Below are positions 32,701-41,024 of a DNA stretch of 64,000 nt, one piece after another. The translations under genes were made by a program, and so were the position numbers. This DNA comes from Anaerophaga thermohalophila DSM 12881 (GTDB taxonomy: Bacteria; Bacteroidota; Bacteroidia; Bacteroidales; Marinilabiliaceae): NCBI RefSeq assembly GCF_000191885.1, contig NZ_AEWI01000001.1, forward strand, positions 62,001 to 126,000, written 5' to 3'. Within the stretch, counting starts at the first letter, position 1; the number at the start of each line of letters is the position of its first letter. The notes below the pieces were generated by a model. It was not told where the DNA came from, made no database searches, and saw only the letters and a program-made list of their open reading frames with translations.

Positions 32701-35367
32701 TCAGAATTTGAATGAATACTTGATATATGGAATCGGAAAAGGGAAAAGACTTAATTGCTTGAGGTCTCTCAAAGCTGAACCTTCAGGTGCATCTTCACTT
32801 TCGCTAAAGTAAAGCAAAAAAGGGTTTTGATGCCCGTATGCATTAATAACACCAAAGCTCCATGTCCGTTCACCTCTTTTTCTTTTTTTTGTAAAATTAA
32901 CACCCAAATCGAGACGATGAAATGCAGGCATTCTGTAATTATTGATAGATTTCACACTTTCTGAATAACCATATTCAGGCGTTTTTTCAAATGGAAGCTG
33001 CGGCGCATAGTATTTTTCCTCAGGCAAAGTTATGGGATTTCCGGAACCAAACATCCAGCTCAGACTTCCTGTAAACCTTTTATTAAACCGGTAATTCATA
33101 AAAAGACTGGCATCGTGTCGTCTGTCAAATCGACCGGGGAAAGATTTTCCCTCATTTAACCCGGAGAAAAAACTGTTGGTATGTGCATAAGTATAGCCCA
33201 ACCATCCGGTCAGTTTTCCACTGTTCTTCTGTAAAAGAAGTTCTCCTCCAGCCGATTCTCCGCGTCCTGAAGTAAGTTTATCTTCCCATGTTGAACTATA
33301 ATCAAAAAATCCCGTGCTCTCTTTGTAGGCAAGAAGGTTTTCAAAGGATTTTACTTGTCCTTCAAGAGATAAAACATATCTGTTTCTTTGTCCGAAATAA
33401 ATATCAATGCCAAGTGTAGCCTGATCCGAATACATAGGTTCAATTTTATCACTCACCGGCAACCACAAATCGGTTGGCAAGGAAAAACCTGCCGTACCTA
33501 CCAAATGAACGAACTGTGACATCCTCGACAAAGTTCCTTTCAAATCGAACCGGGGAGATAATCTGTAACGCAACGACAATCGGGGCTCCACAGACCAGTA
33601 AGGTGTTGTCTCTCCAAGAAACAGGGCCGCATGCAGACCGGCATTTCCGCGCAAACGGTCGCCAAAAGAAAATTCATTCTCGAAATAGCCTCTGTACTCC
33701 TGGCCCGAAACCCTGACATCTTCAATTACCGTTTCTTCAGACTTTCCATTACCGGGAGTTGTTTGCATAATATCAACTCCGGGATTAAACCTGTGCAGGA
33801 CACCACTGGCTCCAAATCTTATTGTATAATCGTGTGCATAATAGAATTCAAAATCAGATTTCAGGGTAAAATCCTCGATTCCGCTCAAATATCTTTGCTC
33901 ATAGGAAGTTAAAGCCTTTCCCTCAGCTTCATCACGTTTCAGACCTATGAAAAAGCGATAATTGGAATAAGTAGCCGTAAAATTTGAAAACAATCGCTTA
34001 TTAACAACATAATTCCATCTCAATGCACCCGTAAAATTTCCCCACCCGGCGTTACTTTCATCATTAATTGATATAAAATCTCTGATACCACTTTCCCCCA
34101 CCTCAACTTCGAAATCGCGAAAATTATAGCGGGTATAAAATTTATCGCGACCCCAGTAAGAACTCAGAAATAGTTTACTCCGATCGGAAAATTCATAATT
34201 GATTTTCCCGTTGAAATCGAAAAAGTAATAATTGGTCTTCTCCTCTTCTCCCAGCTGATAAATAGCTGCCAGGGCATCAACATACGTACGTCTGAACGAA
34301 ACGGCAAAAGTAGATTTATCTTTAAGTACCGGTCCGTCTAATGAAAGGCTGGATGAAAGCAAGCCAAGAGAGATATTACCGCCAATCTCTTCTTCCCGTC
34401 CATCCTTCATTCTAACATCAACAACCGATGACAACCGGCCTCCGTACCGGGCCGGAAATCCATCTTTCGTAACAGACACCTGGCTGACAGCATCGGTATT
34501 AAAAATGGAAAAAAAACCTAATAAATGACCAACATTGTAGACAGGAACATCGTCCAGCAGAATCATATTCTGGTCGGGGCCTCCCCCCCTTACATACAGA
34601 CCTGAAAAACCCTCTGAACCGCTTTGAATTCCCGGCAGCATCTGAATTCCTCTTACCAAATCGGGTTCTCCAAACAGTGCCGGGGCATCAACAATTTGCT
34701 CCATTGAAACACGCATAGCTCCAAAACTGCTTCCCTCAAGCATATTAGGCATACGCGACCCCAAAACCGAGACCTCCGGCAGTTCTAAATTAGGACTGAG
34801 CCGAAAATTTATCACCGTATCCCCGTGCAACAAGAATCTCTTCGTCTCTGTCTTGTATCCCACGAAAGAGGCGTTCAACTCTGTTTCTCCACCGGGAAGT
34901 GTTAAACTGTAAAAGCCATAAAAATTTGTTGCCGTTCCTATTTCACGGGTAGCATTGTAAATGTTAGCGCCTAACAACCGTTCTCCGGATTTTTGATCGA
35001 CCACAAAACCGTTGATGGTAAAGCTTTGTTCGGACAATGATTTGGGACGAAGAATGATCCGGTTGTCCAGCTCAGTATAGGCAAACGGGCAATTTTTGAA
35101 AATTTCATTCAGGAATCCAATAAGGGTGTTCTCAGATTGAGATAATCTCACATCATCTTTTAAGCAAAGCCGGGAACTATAACTTATGACAACCCCGCTT
35201 TTTTCCTGAAGATGCTCAATAAGTTCAATGGCAGACCCCCGCGTTTTGTCAACAGACAATCGCACATGCCCGGCTCTTTGGGCATATAATGAAACACTGG
35301 CTAATGCAAACAATACAATAGCCATTCCCACTTTTATATTTCTGTGATTTTCGGTTCTCAACTTCAA
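32701..35367 (-). CDS. TonB-dependent receptor with STN and carboxypeptidase-like domains
   Basis: This 888-residue outer-membrane importer has a signal peptide (VGMAIVLFALASVSLYAQ), an STN domain (about 35-110) for contact with a FecR-type signal protein, a carboxypeptidase-regulatory-like domain (FTINGFVVDQKSGERLLGANI, about 115-195), a plug with PDLVRGIQMLPGIQSGSEGFSGLYVRGGGPDQNMILLDD-type motifs, and a 22-strand barrel ending IKYSFKF. The STN domain together with the upstream sigma/anti-sigma genes indicates surface signalling: substrate binding should activate the sigma factor. The DUF4249 gene follows directly. Substrate is not predictable; no hydrolases are nearby, so metal, peptide or small-ligand uptake is as likely as glycans. 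Confidence 0.92.
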   Translation of the reverse strand: MKLRTENHRNIKVGMAIVLFALASVSLYAQRAGHVRLSVDKTRGSAIELIEHLQEKSGVVISYSSRLCLKDDVRLSQSENTLIGFLNEIFKNCPFAYTELDNRIILRPKSLSEQSFTINGFVVDQKSGERLLGANIYNATREIGTATNFYGFYSLTLPGGETELNASFVGYKTETKRFLLHGDTVINFRLSPNLELPEVSVLGSRMPNMLEGSSFGAMRVSMEQIVDAPALFGEPDLVRGIQMLPGIQSGSEGFSGLYVRGGGPDQNMILLDDVPVYNVGHLLGFFSIFNTDAVSQVSVTKDGFPARYGGRLSSVVDVRMKDGREEEIGGNISLGLLSSSLSLDGPVLKDKSTFAVSFRRTYVDALAAIYQLGEEEKTNYYFFDFNGKINYEFSDRSKLFLSSYWGRDKFYTRYNFRDFEVEVGESGIRDFISINDESNAGWGNFTGALRWNYVVNKRLFSNFTATYSNYRFFIGLKRDEAEGKALTSYEQRYLSGIEDFTLKSDFEFYYAHDYTIRFGASGVLHRFNPGVDIMQTTPGNGKSEETVIEDVRVSGQEYRGYFENEFSFGDRLRGNAGLHAALFLGETTPYWSVEPRLSLRYRLSPRFDLKGTLSRMSQFVHLVGTAGFSLPTDLWLPVSDKIEPMYSDQATLGIDIYFGQRNRYVLSLEGQVKSFENLLAYKESTGFFDYSSTWEDKLTSGRGESAGGELLLQKNSGKLTGWLGYTYAHTNSFFSGLNEGKSFPGRFDRRHDASLFMNYRFNKRFTGSLSWMFGSGNPITLPEEKYYAPQLPFEKTPEYGYSESVKSINNYRMPAFHRLDLGVNFTKKRKRGERTWSFGVINAYGHQNPFLLYFSESEDAPEGSALRDLKQLSLFPFPIPYIKYSFKF

Positions 35368-35399
35368 GAGATTTCAGCTGTGTGAAATAGCTCCCGAAA

Positions 35400-36377
35400 T
35401 TAGTCAGAGATTGTTAAAACTCCTTCGTTTAAACGGAATTTTTTATCAAAATGCATCTCCAATTCTTCAAGAACCTCTGAAATGGGTTGATTCGTAAATG
35501 AAGTAGTTACTTTAACATCACTGTAGGTATTGATATGTACCTCCCTGATTTCATCATAATGTTCTTTCAGGGCTTTAACAATAGCCTGTAAAGAACTCTG
35601 ATTGAACTCGAGCTTGCCGGTTTTCCATGACAGGAAGTTCTCATCAGAAAAAGCCATAACGCTGACTACATCGTCCTGTATAGTGGCAGAATGTCCGGCT
35701 TCTACATATTCACGATGATTCCGGTAACCGAAAGACACAGTACCTTCGGTGACATTTAGTTCAAGATTATCTATCCCCTTACCCGACTCCAGATGAAAAG
35801 AAGTACCAAACACCTCCACTATCACACCTTCGGGGGTTTTTACTTTGAACGGATTTTTTGTATCGGATTCTACATCAAAAAAGCCTTCTCCGTCAAGAGA
35901 AACACTTCGCTTACCATTGTCAAAATTTTTCAGATATTTCAGCGATGAGTAATTGTTGAGAAAAACCACACTGTTATCAGGAAGCTGGAGAGAATCGACA
36001 TAATCACCGGTCTGAAAGGAAGCCCATCGACCAAAGCCGGGAACATTCCAGTAAGTATAAAGGGCTGCGCTCACGGCAAACATCAGAATAAATATGGCCG
36101 CGATTTTAAGGAACGCATCTGCAACAGAAGCAAATCGTGTTTTCGGCGATGCAAAACGGATACGATCCCGTATTTTTTCCCAGTCGCTTTCAACAGCATC
36201 TTGTGGCAAAAGAGAATGATATTCTGCCTCCCAGATGGTTTTAAATTCGTGAAAGGTTCTTTCATTCTTTTTGGACCGTCGACGCCAGGCTTCTATTCGC
36301 TTTTTTTCATCCGGACTGATATCTCCGGAGAAATAGCGGACCAGCATTTCGGTCGGTATGATTACTGAATCTTCCAT
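35400..36377 (-). CDS. FecR-type anti-sigma factor
   Basis: This inner-membrane signal protein of about 325 residues has an N-terminal cytoplasmic part, one membrane helix (IAAIFILMFAVSAALYTYW), a periplasmic FecR domain (LQLPDNSVVFLNNYSSLKY, EVFGTSFHLESG) and a C-terminal DUF4974 domain (VTTSFTNQPISEVLEEL). It should pass the signal from the STN domain of the receptor at 32,701 to the sigma factor at 36,740. A longer frame begins at 36,416, but MEDSVIIPTEML at 36,377 is the usual type of start. A 57-codon frame lies between it and the sigma gene. Confidence 0.9.
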   Translation of the reverse strand: MEDSVIIPTEMLVRYFSGDISPDEKKRIEAWRRRSKKNERTFHEFKTIWEAEYHSLLPQDAVESDWEKIRDRIRFASPKTRFASVADAFLKIAAIFILMFAVSAALYTYWNVPGFGRWASFQTGDYVDSLQLPDNSVVFLNNYSSLKYLKNFDNGKRSVSLDGEGFFDVESDTKNPFKVKTPEGVIVEVFGTSFHLESGKGIDNLELNVTEGTVSFGYRNHREYVEAGHSATIQDDVVSVMAFSDENFLSWKTGKLEFNQSSLQAIVKALKEHYDEIREVHINTYSDVKVTTSFTNQPISEVLEELEMHFDKKFRLNEGVLTISD

Positions 36378-36464
36378 GTTTTTTAGTCTTTTTAGCCTAT
36401 ATAACGTGTCGACCACTCAAACTCCGCTATATTGAACCATCCGGCTTAAAAGCGACTAACGTTT

Positions 36465-36638
36465 TTAATGAAACTGCATTAGTCCGAATATAACCGGCTC
36501 TTTTTCATTTATTTCTTCTCCAACGGGAGCAGCTTTGGTGTTTATTTCCTTTTCTTTAACCTTTTCGGTCTTTGCATTTTTTTCCACGGCATCTGGTGTA
36601 CCAAGAAAATCTGCGAACATTTGTAGCAAAAATTCCAT
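36465..36638 (-). CDS. Small hypothetical protein between sigma and anti-sigma genes
   Basis: A 57-residue frame with protein-like composition begins MEFLLQMFADFLGTPDAVEK, continues with a Lys/Glu-rich segment and ends VIFGLMQFH. It fills most of the 322-base gap between the FecR and sigma genes and lies on the same strand. I do not recognise it, and its start has no visible ribosome binding site, which is normal in this phylum. It could be a small regulator or a chance frame. Confidence 0.4.
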   Translation of the reverse strand: MEFLLQMFADFLGTPDAVEKNAKTEKVKEKEINTKAAPVGEEINEKEPVIFGLMQFH

Positions 36639-36739
36639 TTCTTTTGGTTTTAATGGTTAATAACCACAAGCTTCCCCATGCACTCTATAAGACAAATAAC
36701 TTAACGCTTACACGTATAAAATATTTATTTTAGACTGAT

Positions 36740-37342
36740 TCAAAATAACATCACGAACCATCCAATAATCAAAGTAAAAAGTGTAAGATATCCATGTGCT
36801 TTAAGGTCTTCCCTGATTCTTTTTAATGCTTTGCTAATCTGTGTTTCGACAGTACGTTTGGAAATAGAAAGTTGTTCAGCAATATCGGAATTAGGGATTC
36901 CGTCCTGACGACTCATTACAAATATTTTTCGACATTGCGAGGGAAGATCGTTTACCACCTTAGCGATTCTTCCTTCCAACTCACTTATTGCCCAGGTTTC
37001 ATCAAAATCGGTACGTTCATTCAATTCACGCTGCATTCTTCCGTGGTGTTCGCGCTGCATTTTCTCACGCTTAAGATGATTCAATGCCCGGTTTCGGACG
37101 GATTGGTACAGGTGAGCTTTCAGTGAAGTATGGATATTAATAATTTCCCTTTTGTCGTATAAACCGACAAAAACATCCTGAACAATATTTCTTGAAGAAT
37201 CCAGGTCCTCAACATACCTGTTGGCAAAGGCTACCAAAACCTGGTAGTAGGTATCAAACAAATAACGAAAGGCCGATTCCTTCCCATCGGATATTTCGCT
37301 TAACAATCCTTTTTCGGTCCATTCGCTATTCTTTGCTCTCAT
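36740..37342 (-). CDS. ECF RNA polymerase sigma factor (FecI-like)
   Basis: This 200-residue extracytoplasmic-function sigma-70 factor has region 2 (LFDTYYQVLVAFANRYVEDLDSSRNIVQDVFVGLYDKR) and region 4 (LPSQCRKIFVMSRQDGIPNSDIAEQLSISKRTVETQISKALKRIREDL). A short hydrophobic C-terminal tail (LTLFTLIIGWFVMLF) is seen in some Bacteroidota FecI proteins and could touch the membrane. It should drive the downstream receptor and DUF4249 genes under control of the FecR protein. A TATTTTTG -7 element at 37,368-37,375 (minus strand) may be its own promoter. Confidence 0.93.
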   Translation of the reverse strand: MRAKNSEWTEKGLLSEISDGKESAFRYLFDTYYQVLVAFANRYVEDLDSSRNIVQDVFVGLYDKREIINIHTSLKAHLYQSVRNRALNHLKREKMQREHHGRMQRELNERTDFDETWAISELEGRIAKVVNDLPSQCRKIFVMSRQDGIPNSDIAEQLSISKRTVETQISKALKRIREDLKAHGYLTLFTLIIGWFVMLF

Positions 37343-37479
37343 TTAATCGTAACATTTTTACAATGCACAAAAATAACGAATAAACAAAGACAGTACTATT
37401 TTTTCTGTAAACAAACTATCACACATGCTAAATCGCGATAATTCCATTTGCTGAAAGCTACATTTTTTGTATTCCCGGG

Positions 37480-37509
37480 TTGCAGGAACCTCTATTTTGT
37501 TTATATTTG
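37480..37509 (+). promoter_or_regulatory. Promoter of the tRNA-Pro gene
   Basis: TTG (37,480-37,482), a 19-base spacer and TATATTTG (37,502-37,509) match the Bacteroidota consensus very well. Transcription would start near 37,516, about 19 bases before the tRNA. Confidence 0.65.
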
Positions 37510-37534
37510 CACCGTCTTAAAAAGATATCATTTT

Positions 37535-37609
37535 CGGGATGTAGCTCAGCCCGGTTAGAGTACACGTCTGGGGGGCGTGGGGTCGCGAGTTCGAATCTCG
37601 CCATCCCGA
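37535..37609 (+). tRNA. tRNA-Pro (anticodon GGG)
   Basis: The acceptor arms CGGGATG (37,535-37,541) and CATCCCG (37,602-37,608) pair fully, with discriminator A at 37,609. The anticodon arm is CACGT/GCGTG around loop CTGGGGG, giving anticodon GGG for proline. The T arm GCGAG-TTCGAAT-CTCGC is perfect. The CCA end is not encoded. The gene is the integration site of the prophage that starts immediately downstream. Confidence 0.95.
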
Positions 37610-37625
37610 CAACACAGAAAGCCTT
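37578..37625. other. Probable prophage attachment site (attL) at the tRNA 3' end
   Basis: An integrase gene starts 165 bases after the tRNA and reads away from it, and phage genes follow. Tyrosine integrases of this kind normally recombine within the T arm or 3' end of a tRNA, so the core should lie within these bases. The matching attR is outside the window, so exact limits cannot be set. Confidence 0.45.
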
Positions 37626-37665
37626 GATAATCAGCATGAAAATAGCGATTATTAAGGCTTTTTTC
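37619..37665 (+). terminator. Terminator after tRNA-Pro
   Basis: AAGCCTTGATAATC (37,619-37,632) pairs with GATTATTAAGGCTT (37,647-37,660) with one mismatch, followed by a T-run. It lies on the phage side of the tRNA end, so the phage probably replaces the host terminator on integration. Confidence 0.65.
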
Positions 37666-37773
37666 ATGCCCGCTTGTGGCCTTTTGAAAGCTGTTTTGGG
37701 GACAAAAAGTGATAATTTGAGAATTTTTGGGGCAAAATCTATGCAATTTTCATGCAATTACATTTTTTAGAAA

Positions 37774-38970
37774 ATGGCATCCGTTAGAGTGTATCTTGAT
37801 ACGAGGAAAGAGCGAAAGGATAAAACCTATCCGCTGAAATTAAACGTCTCCCACCGGGGGTCGTTTCAAGTTAATTTAAAAGTTTATTTAGAGAAAGAAC
37901 AATGGGAAGCTGGCAAGGTGGTAAACCACCCGCAAAAACGATTTCTGAACATGATTGTTAAACAGAAACTTTCAGAGGTAGAAAACCTTATTTTGTCACT
38001 CACAACCTCCGGGGAGTTGCGGGGGATGAACAAGGCAGACCTGAAAAAAGCAATAGAAAACCATAATTCAGACCAGCCGGAAGAGGTGGAGCCGGAACCG
38101 GGGGAATATCTCTTCCGAGACCATTTCGAAAAATTCCTTGCTGAAAAGATAAAAGAATCAACACGGGAAAAATACGAGGCAACTCTGACCCGGGTAAAAG
38201 AGTATACGGACATTGAAACCCTGTCTTTCTCAAAAATGAATCTTGCATGGCTGAAAGGTTTCGAACGGTATTTAATGACCACAACCCCATCGGTAAATGG
38301 CCGGGGCGTTCACTTAAGGAATATTCGCGCTATTTTCAATGATGCAATAAACCACGACCTTGTTCCTCTGAGTGCTTACCCATTCCGGAAGTTTAAGATA
38401 AAAAAGCAAGTTACCGCAAAGCGGTCACTGACCCCGGAACAAATAGCAGAGATTCGGGACACACACTGGCCCGAAAAAGAACAGGTCGCCGCCGATGCTT
38501 TTATGCTTATGTTTTACCTTATTGGAATCAATACGGTCGATTTGCTGGCCCTGTCTGGTATAACCCACGAGGGCCGGATTGAATACCACCGGGAGAAAAC
38601 CGGGCGATTTTATTCGATTGAGGTTTTACCCGAGGCAATGGCCCTGATTGAAAAATACCCCGGAGAAAAGCGCCTTTTACGGTGGGGGGAACATTACAAA
38701 CAATACCGGAGTTTTACAAAAATGATTGATAAACGTTTGAAAACTATCGGGGAGCATATTAAAGCGCCGGCCCTCTCGTCATACTATGCGAGGCATTCAT
38801 GGGCTACGATTGCCGCCGGGTTGGATATAAGTAAGGAAACAATCGCGGCCTCACTTGGACATGGTGGGAATACGGTAACAGATATTTACATAGATTTCGA
38901 AAGGAAAAAGGTAGATGAAGCAAACCGTAAAGTTCTTGATTTTATAGCGGATGTGAAAAGGGAGGAGTAA
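37774..38970 (+). CDS. int: Phage tyrosine integrase
   Basis: This 398-residue tyrosine recombinase of the Bacteroidota phage/transposon type has an N-terminal Arm-like domain (VYLDTRKERKDKTYPLKLNVS), a SAM-like core-binding domain (about 110-200) and a catalytic domain (about 215-390). Catalytic residues are visible in the usual order: the first arginine region (MLMFYLIGINTVDLLAL, where the usual R of the motif is replaced, reading INTVDL), the HxxR box SYYARHSWATIA, the GHGGNTVTDIY segment and the nucleophile tyrosine in TDIYIDF. It would integrate at tRNA-Pro. It is the only plus-strand gene in the left end and ends in a strong terminator. Confidence 0.93.
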   Translation: MASVRVYLDTRKERKDKTYPLKLNVSHRGSFQVNLKVYLEKEQWEAGKVVNHPQKRFLNMIVKQKLSEVENLILSLTTSGELRGMNKADLKKAIENHNSDQPEEVEPEPGEYLFRDHFEKFLAEKIKESTREKYEATLTRVKEYTDIETLSFSKMNLAWLKGFERYLMTTTPSVNGRGVHLRNIRAIFNDAINHDLVPLSAYPFRKFKIKKQVTAKRSLTPEQIAEIRDTHWPEKEQVAADAFMLMFYLIGINTVDLLALSGITHEGRIEYHREKTGRFYSIEVLPEAMALIEKYPGEKRLLRWGEHYKQYRSFTKMIDKRLKTIGEHIKAPALSSYYARHSWATIAAGLDISKETIAASLGHGGNTVTDIYIDFERKKVDEANRKVLDFIADVKREE

Positions 38971-39003
38971 AAAAAGAGGCTTCCACGTTTGAGGCCTCTT
39001 TTT
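38971..39003. terminator. Bidirectional terminator after the integrase gene
   Basis: AAAAAGAGGC (38,971-38,980) pairs with GCCTCTTTTT (38,994-39,003). It can end the integrase transcript and the long minus-strand late transcript. Confidence 0.78.
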
Positions 39004-39091
39004 TGTGTGCAAAAGTGTGTGTAAATGTGCTTTTATGGCAAATCCTTACCGTTACAAAGACAGGTCAAAGGTACTATTTCCCCGCCTTAAA

Positions 39092-39334
39092 TCAAAAAAT
39101 TTGCCACCATTTGCGTCGCTCTTTCGCTTCCTGCTCTTGCTCCTGTTGGCTCTCCAACTGAATATTGACGTCTGAGCCTCTTTTTACCTTTCCATTAACT
39201 TCTACATTTACACTGTTCCCGGTATTCGTTTCATTCTCAGAAATTCTCAGCCCGGAAGCCAATCCAAATCCAAAACCAACTAAGAATAGGAGTACCTTTC
39301 CAAAAAACGAAAGTTGATGCCAAGTTACCTTCAT
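39092..39334 (-). CDS. Small phage membrane protein
   Basis: This 80-residue protein has one N-terminal membrane helix (FFGKVLLFLVGFGFGLASGL) and a polar, glutamine/glutamate-rich C-terminal half. It is the last gene of the lysis region, behind holin and endolysin. A spanin-like or accessory lysis role would fit the place and shape, but there is no lipobox and no recognised family, so the function is open. Confidence 0.6.
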   Translation of the reverse strand: MKVTWHQLSFFGKVLLFLVGFGFGLASGLRISENETNTGNSVNVEVNGKVKRGSDVNIQLESQQEQEQEAKERRKWWQIF

Positions 39335-39359
39335 AGCTTTAATTTTTAATGTTTATAGA

Positions 39360-39845
39360 TTAATACCACCACCGCGCAACTTTGGGGCGTCCGTCAAAGT
39401 GAGCAAAACCCGTTCTTTTTGCCGTTGGCCTCTGTATAGCAAAACCGCCCTGCCAGCCTGTCGCCCGGGGGAAATACTTCTTTTCCATGTATAACATTAT
39501 TTTATCGCTCAGAGCCTTTGAACAGTTACCCGGATAAACGTCCATTGCTGCAATTGTATGTTGGCTGTTTCCACTTCGCCCCCGGTGCAACTCCCACGCC
39601 CGACATCTCCACCCACTTGAAACTATCAGGGGAATTTGGTCAAAACCCAAATCAGACATGAATTTCGCATTGATGTCAGCGCGTACAACTTCCATTCGAG
39701 CGCAAAACTTTTTTAGGGCCATTTCATCGCATTCGTCAATGTGTACCCAATTCATAGCGTGCCCCTCGGGGCTCATTAATGAACCCTCAATCATTTCGTG
39801 AAAATAGAAATGCCTACTTAACGGATAATCCTGTTTTTTCTTCAT
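39360..39845 (-). CDS. Endolysin, peptidase M15-type (D-Ala-D-Ala/L-Ala-D-Glu carboxypeptidase-like)
   Basis: This 161-residue single-domain cell-wall peptidase cleaves the peptide stems of peptidoglycan at the end of infection. The zinc ligands of the M15 fold are visible as H and D in SQHTIAAMDVYPG and the histidine in TGFAHFDGR. The SSGWRCRAWE segment is also typical of phage M15_3 proteins. There is no signal peptide, so it needs the holin encoded just upstream (39,814-40,305), whose gene overlaps this one by 32 bases. Confidence 0.85.
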   Translation of the reverse strand: MKKKQDYPLSRHFYFHEMIEGSLMSPEGHAMNWVHIDECDEMALKKFCARMEVVRADINAKFMSDLGFDQIPLIVSSGWRCRAWELHRGRSGNSQHTIAAMDVYPGNCSKALSDKIMLYMEKKYFPRATGWQGGFAIQRPTAKRTGFAHFDGRPKVARWWY

Positions 39846-40305
39846 CGTCTAAGTGTTTAAATTCTGACATATCAACATTGAAGTGCCTTTCGGCTTTATT
39901 GACCATTATCTTCTGTAATAGGCGAGCCCATTTTGCATCGTTCATTGAGCTTTCATTTTCCAATATCGACCATGCCTGAATGAATGTAAAAATTGCGGCA
40001 ACGTAATTAGACAGGTATAGACCATCGAACATTACAAGCAGCCGAATGTCGATAGCATGGGCAAGAAGAATTAAAATGTAAATCTTTATCATGTTGTCGA
40101 AAACACGCCGGGCGTATGAGCTTTTAAATTTTCCATCATTGGCACCCGGATTCTTGCGCTTTACCCGTCTGCTTAATCGATAAGCGGTAATAACATCTAT
40201 CACAATAGCAAAGCTGCAAATTGCGGCGTGTTCGAGCGTCGGCACAATAAAGGCCATAAAGCCCCCGGACACTGAGAAAAAATACTTAAATTCTGTTCCT
40301 TTCAT
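39814..40305 (-). CDS. Phage holin-like membrane protein
   Basis: This 163-residue protein has three to four hydrophobic segments (MAFIVPTLEHAAICSFAIVIDVITAY, IKIYILILLAHAID, YLSNYVAAIFTFIQAW) and a charged cytoplasmic tail. It resembles the phage holin family of Bacteroides phages, with the KRKNPGANDGKFKSS loop between helices. It would permit export of the M15 endolysin whose start it overlaps. A palindrome (40,391-40,408) and a terminator lie upstream, so it may have its own promoter. Confidence 0.75.
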   Translation of the reverse strand: MKGTEFKYFFSVSGGFMAFIVPTLEHAAICSFAIVIDVITAYRLSRRVKRKNPGANDGKFKSSYARRVFDNMIKIYILILLAHAIDIRLLVMFDGLYLSNYVAAIFTFIQAWSILENESSMNDAKWARLLQKIMVNKAERHFNVDMSEFKHLDDEEKTGLSVK

Positions 40306-40390
40306 CTCACTTTTTCTTTCATGTAAATTTTTATTTTCAGGGGTGTATGAATTTAACTTTGGTTGTGCGGGTATAAAGGTAAAAAATTAG

Positions 40391-40408
40391 TGCTTATTAT
40401 ATAAGCAT
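40391..40408 (-). promoter_or_regulatory. Candidate phage operator/activator site 1
   Basis: TGCTTAT-TAT-ATAAGCA is a perfect 7-bp inverted repeat. Fifteen of 18 bases match a second site at 57,402-57,419. On the minus strand it lies 15 bases before TATACC, where a -33 element would be expected for the lysis genes. Confidence 0.4.
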
Positions 40409-40420
40409 TTTGAATATACA

Positions 40421-40446
40421 AAAAACCCGGTCAATGATAACCGGGC
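40421..40446 (-). terminator. Intrinsic terminator upstream of the lysis genes
   Basis: CCCGG (40,426-40,430) pairs with CCGGG (40,441-40,445), with a T-run on the minus strand. It would end the tail-gene transcript after the gene at 40,472. Confidence 0.6.
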
Positions 40447-40471
40447 TTAAAACTGTCTTCCTCTACGCGCT

Positions 40472-40996
40472 TTAACTTTCCAAAATTGTCAACAACCCCT
40501 TCATTTCATCGTAACTCATTTCCGGAAAATCCTCAAAAGCAATTGTTTTCAGTTCAATATCAGCCTGTTCTGAAAGTGTTTTTTCAAACTCCTCGGAAGC
40601 TTTTTTTTGCTTTTCGATTGCCTCTTTGTATTCCTCCTGCAAGGCTTTGTTTTTTTCGTCAAATTCCTTTTTGTTTTTGACGATATTGGGAAATCCATAG
40701 TCGCGTGCTCTTTGCCCGTTACCGCCTTCTTGTGTGTAAAGTTTAATTTCCCCTTTTTCATCCAGTTCGGCGTGCTTGAGTATTAGTTCCCGGCGTTTTT
40801 GTTCGTATTCCTGGAACTTTTCAGAGGGCTTGCGAAGCTCTTCCAAGGCTTTCAAATGTTCATCAATTTTCATTTCATTGAGGATTAAAGGCAGTTTAAA
40901 CTTATTACTCCCTTTTTCTTTTACGCTCTGAATAGCGTTTTTCAATCTGAATAAATCGGCATTTGTGATGCCTTTTTCGTTCTTTGGTGTTGTCAT
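40472..40996 (-). CDS. Phage coiled-coil protein of unknown function
   Basis: This 174-residue, highly charged, helical protein has a KPSEKFQEYEQKRRELILKHAE segment and a long Lys/Glu coil at 115-150. Proteins of this look follow the tail fibre gene in many gut siphoviruses and recall the DUF1617-type phage proteins, but I cannot name the family with confidence. A role in tail or fibre assembly is a guess from place. It starts 29 bases after the fibre gene. Confidence 0.65.
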   Translation of the reverse strand: MTTPKNEKGITNADLFRLKNAIQSVKEKGSNKFKLPLILNEMKIDEHLKALEELRKPSEKFQEYEQKRRELILKHAELDEKGEIKLYTQEGGNGQRARDYGFPNIVKNKKEFDEKNKALQEEYKEAIEKQKKASEEFEKTLSEQADIELKTIAFEDFPEMSYDEMKGLLTILES

Positions 40997-41024
40997 GATA
41001 TTATTAAATTATTGTGATTTGATA

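Noticed and set aside
37458-37757. Minus-strand frame of 99 codons across the tRNA gene
   Set aside because: It is antisense to tRNA-Pro; translations of this kind (MARFELATPRPP...) are a well-known annotation artefact of tRNA genes.
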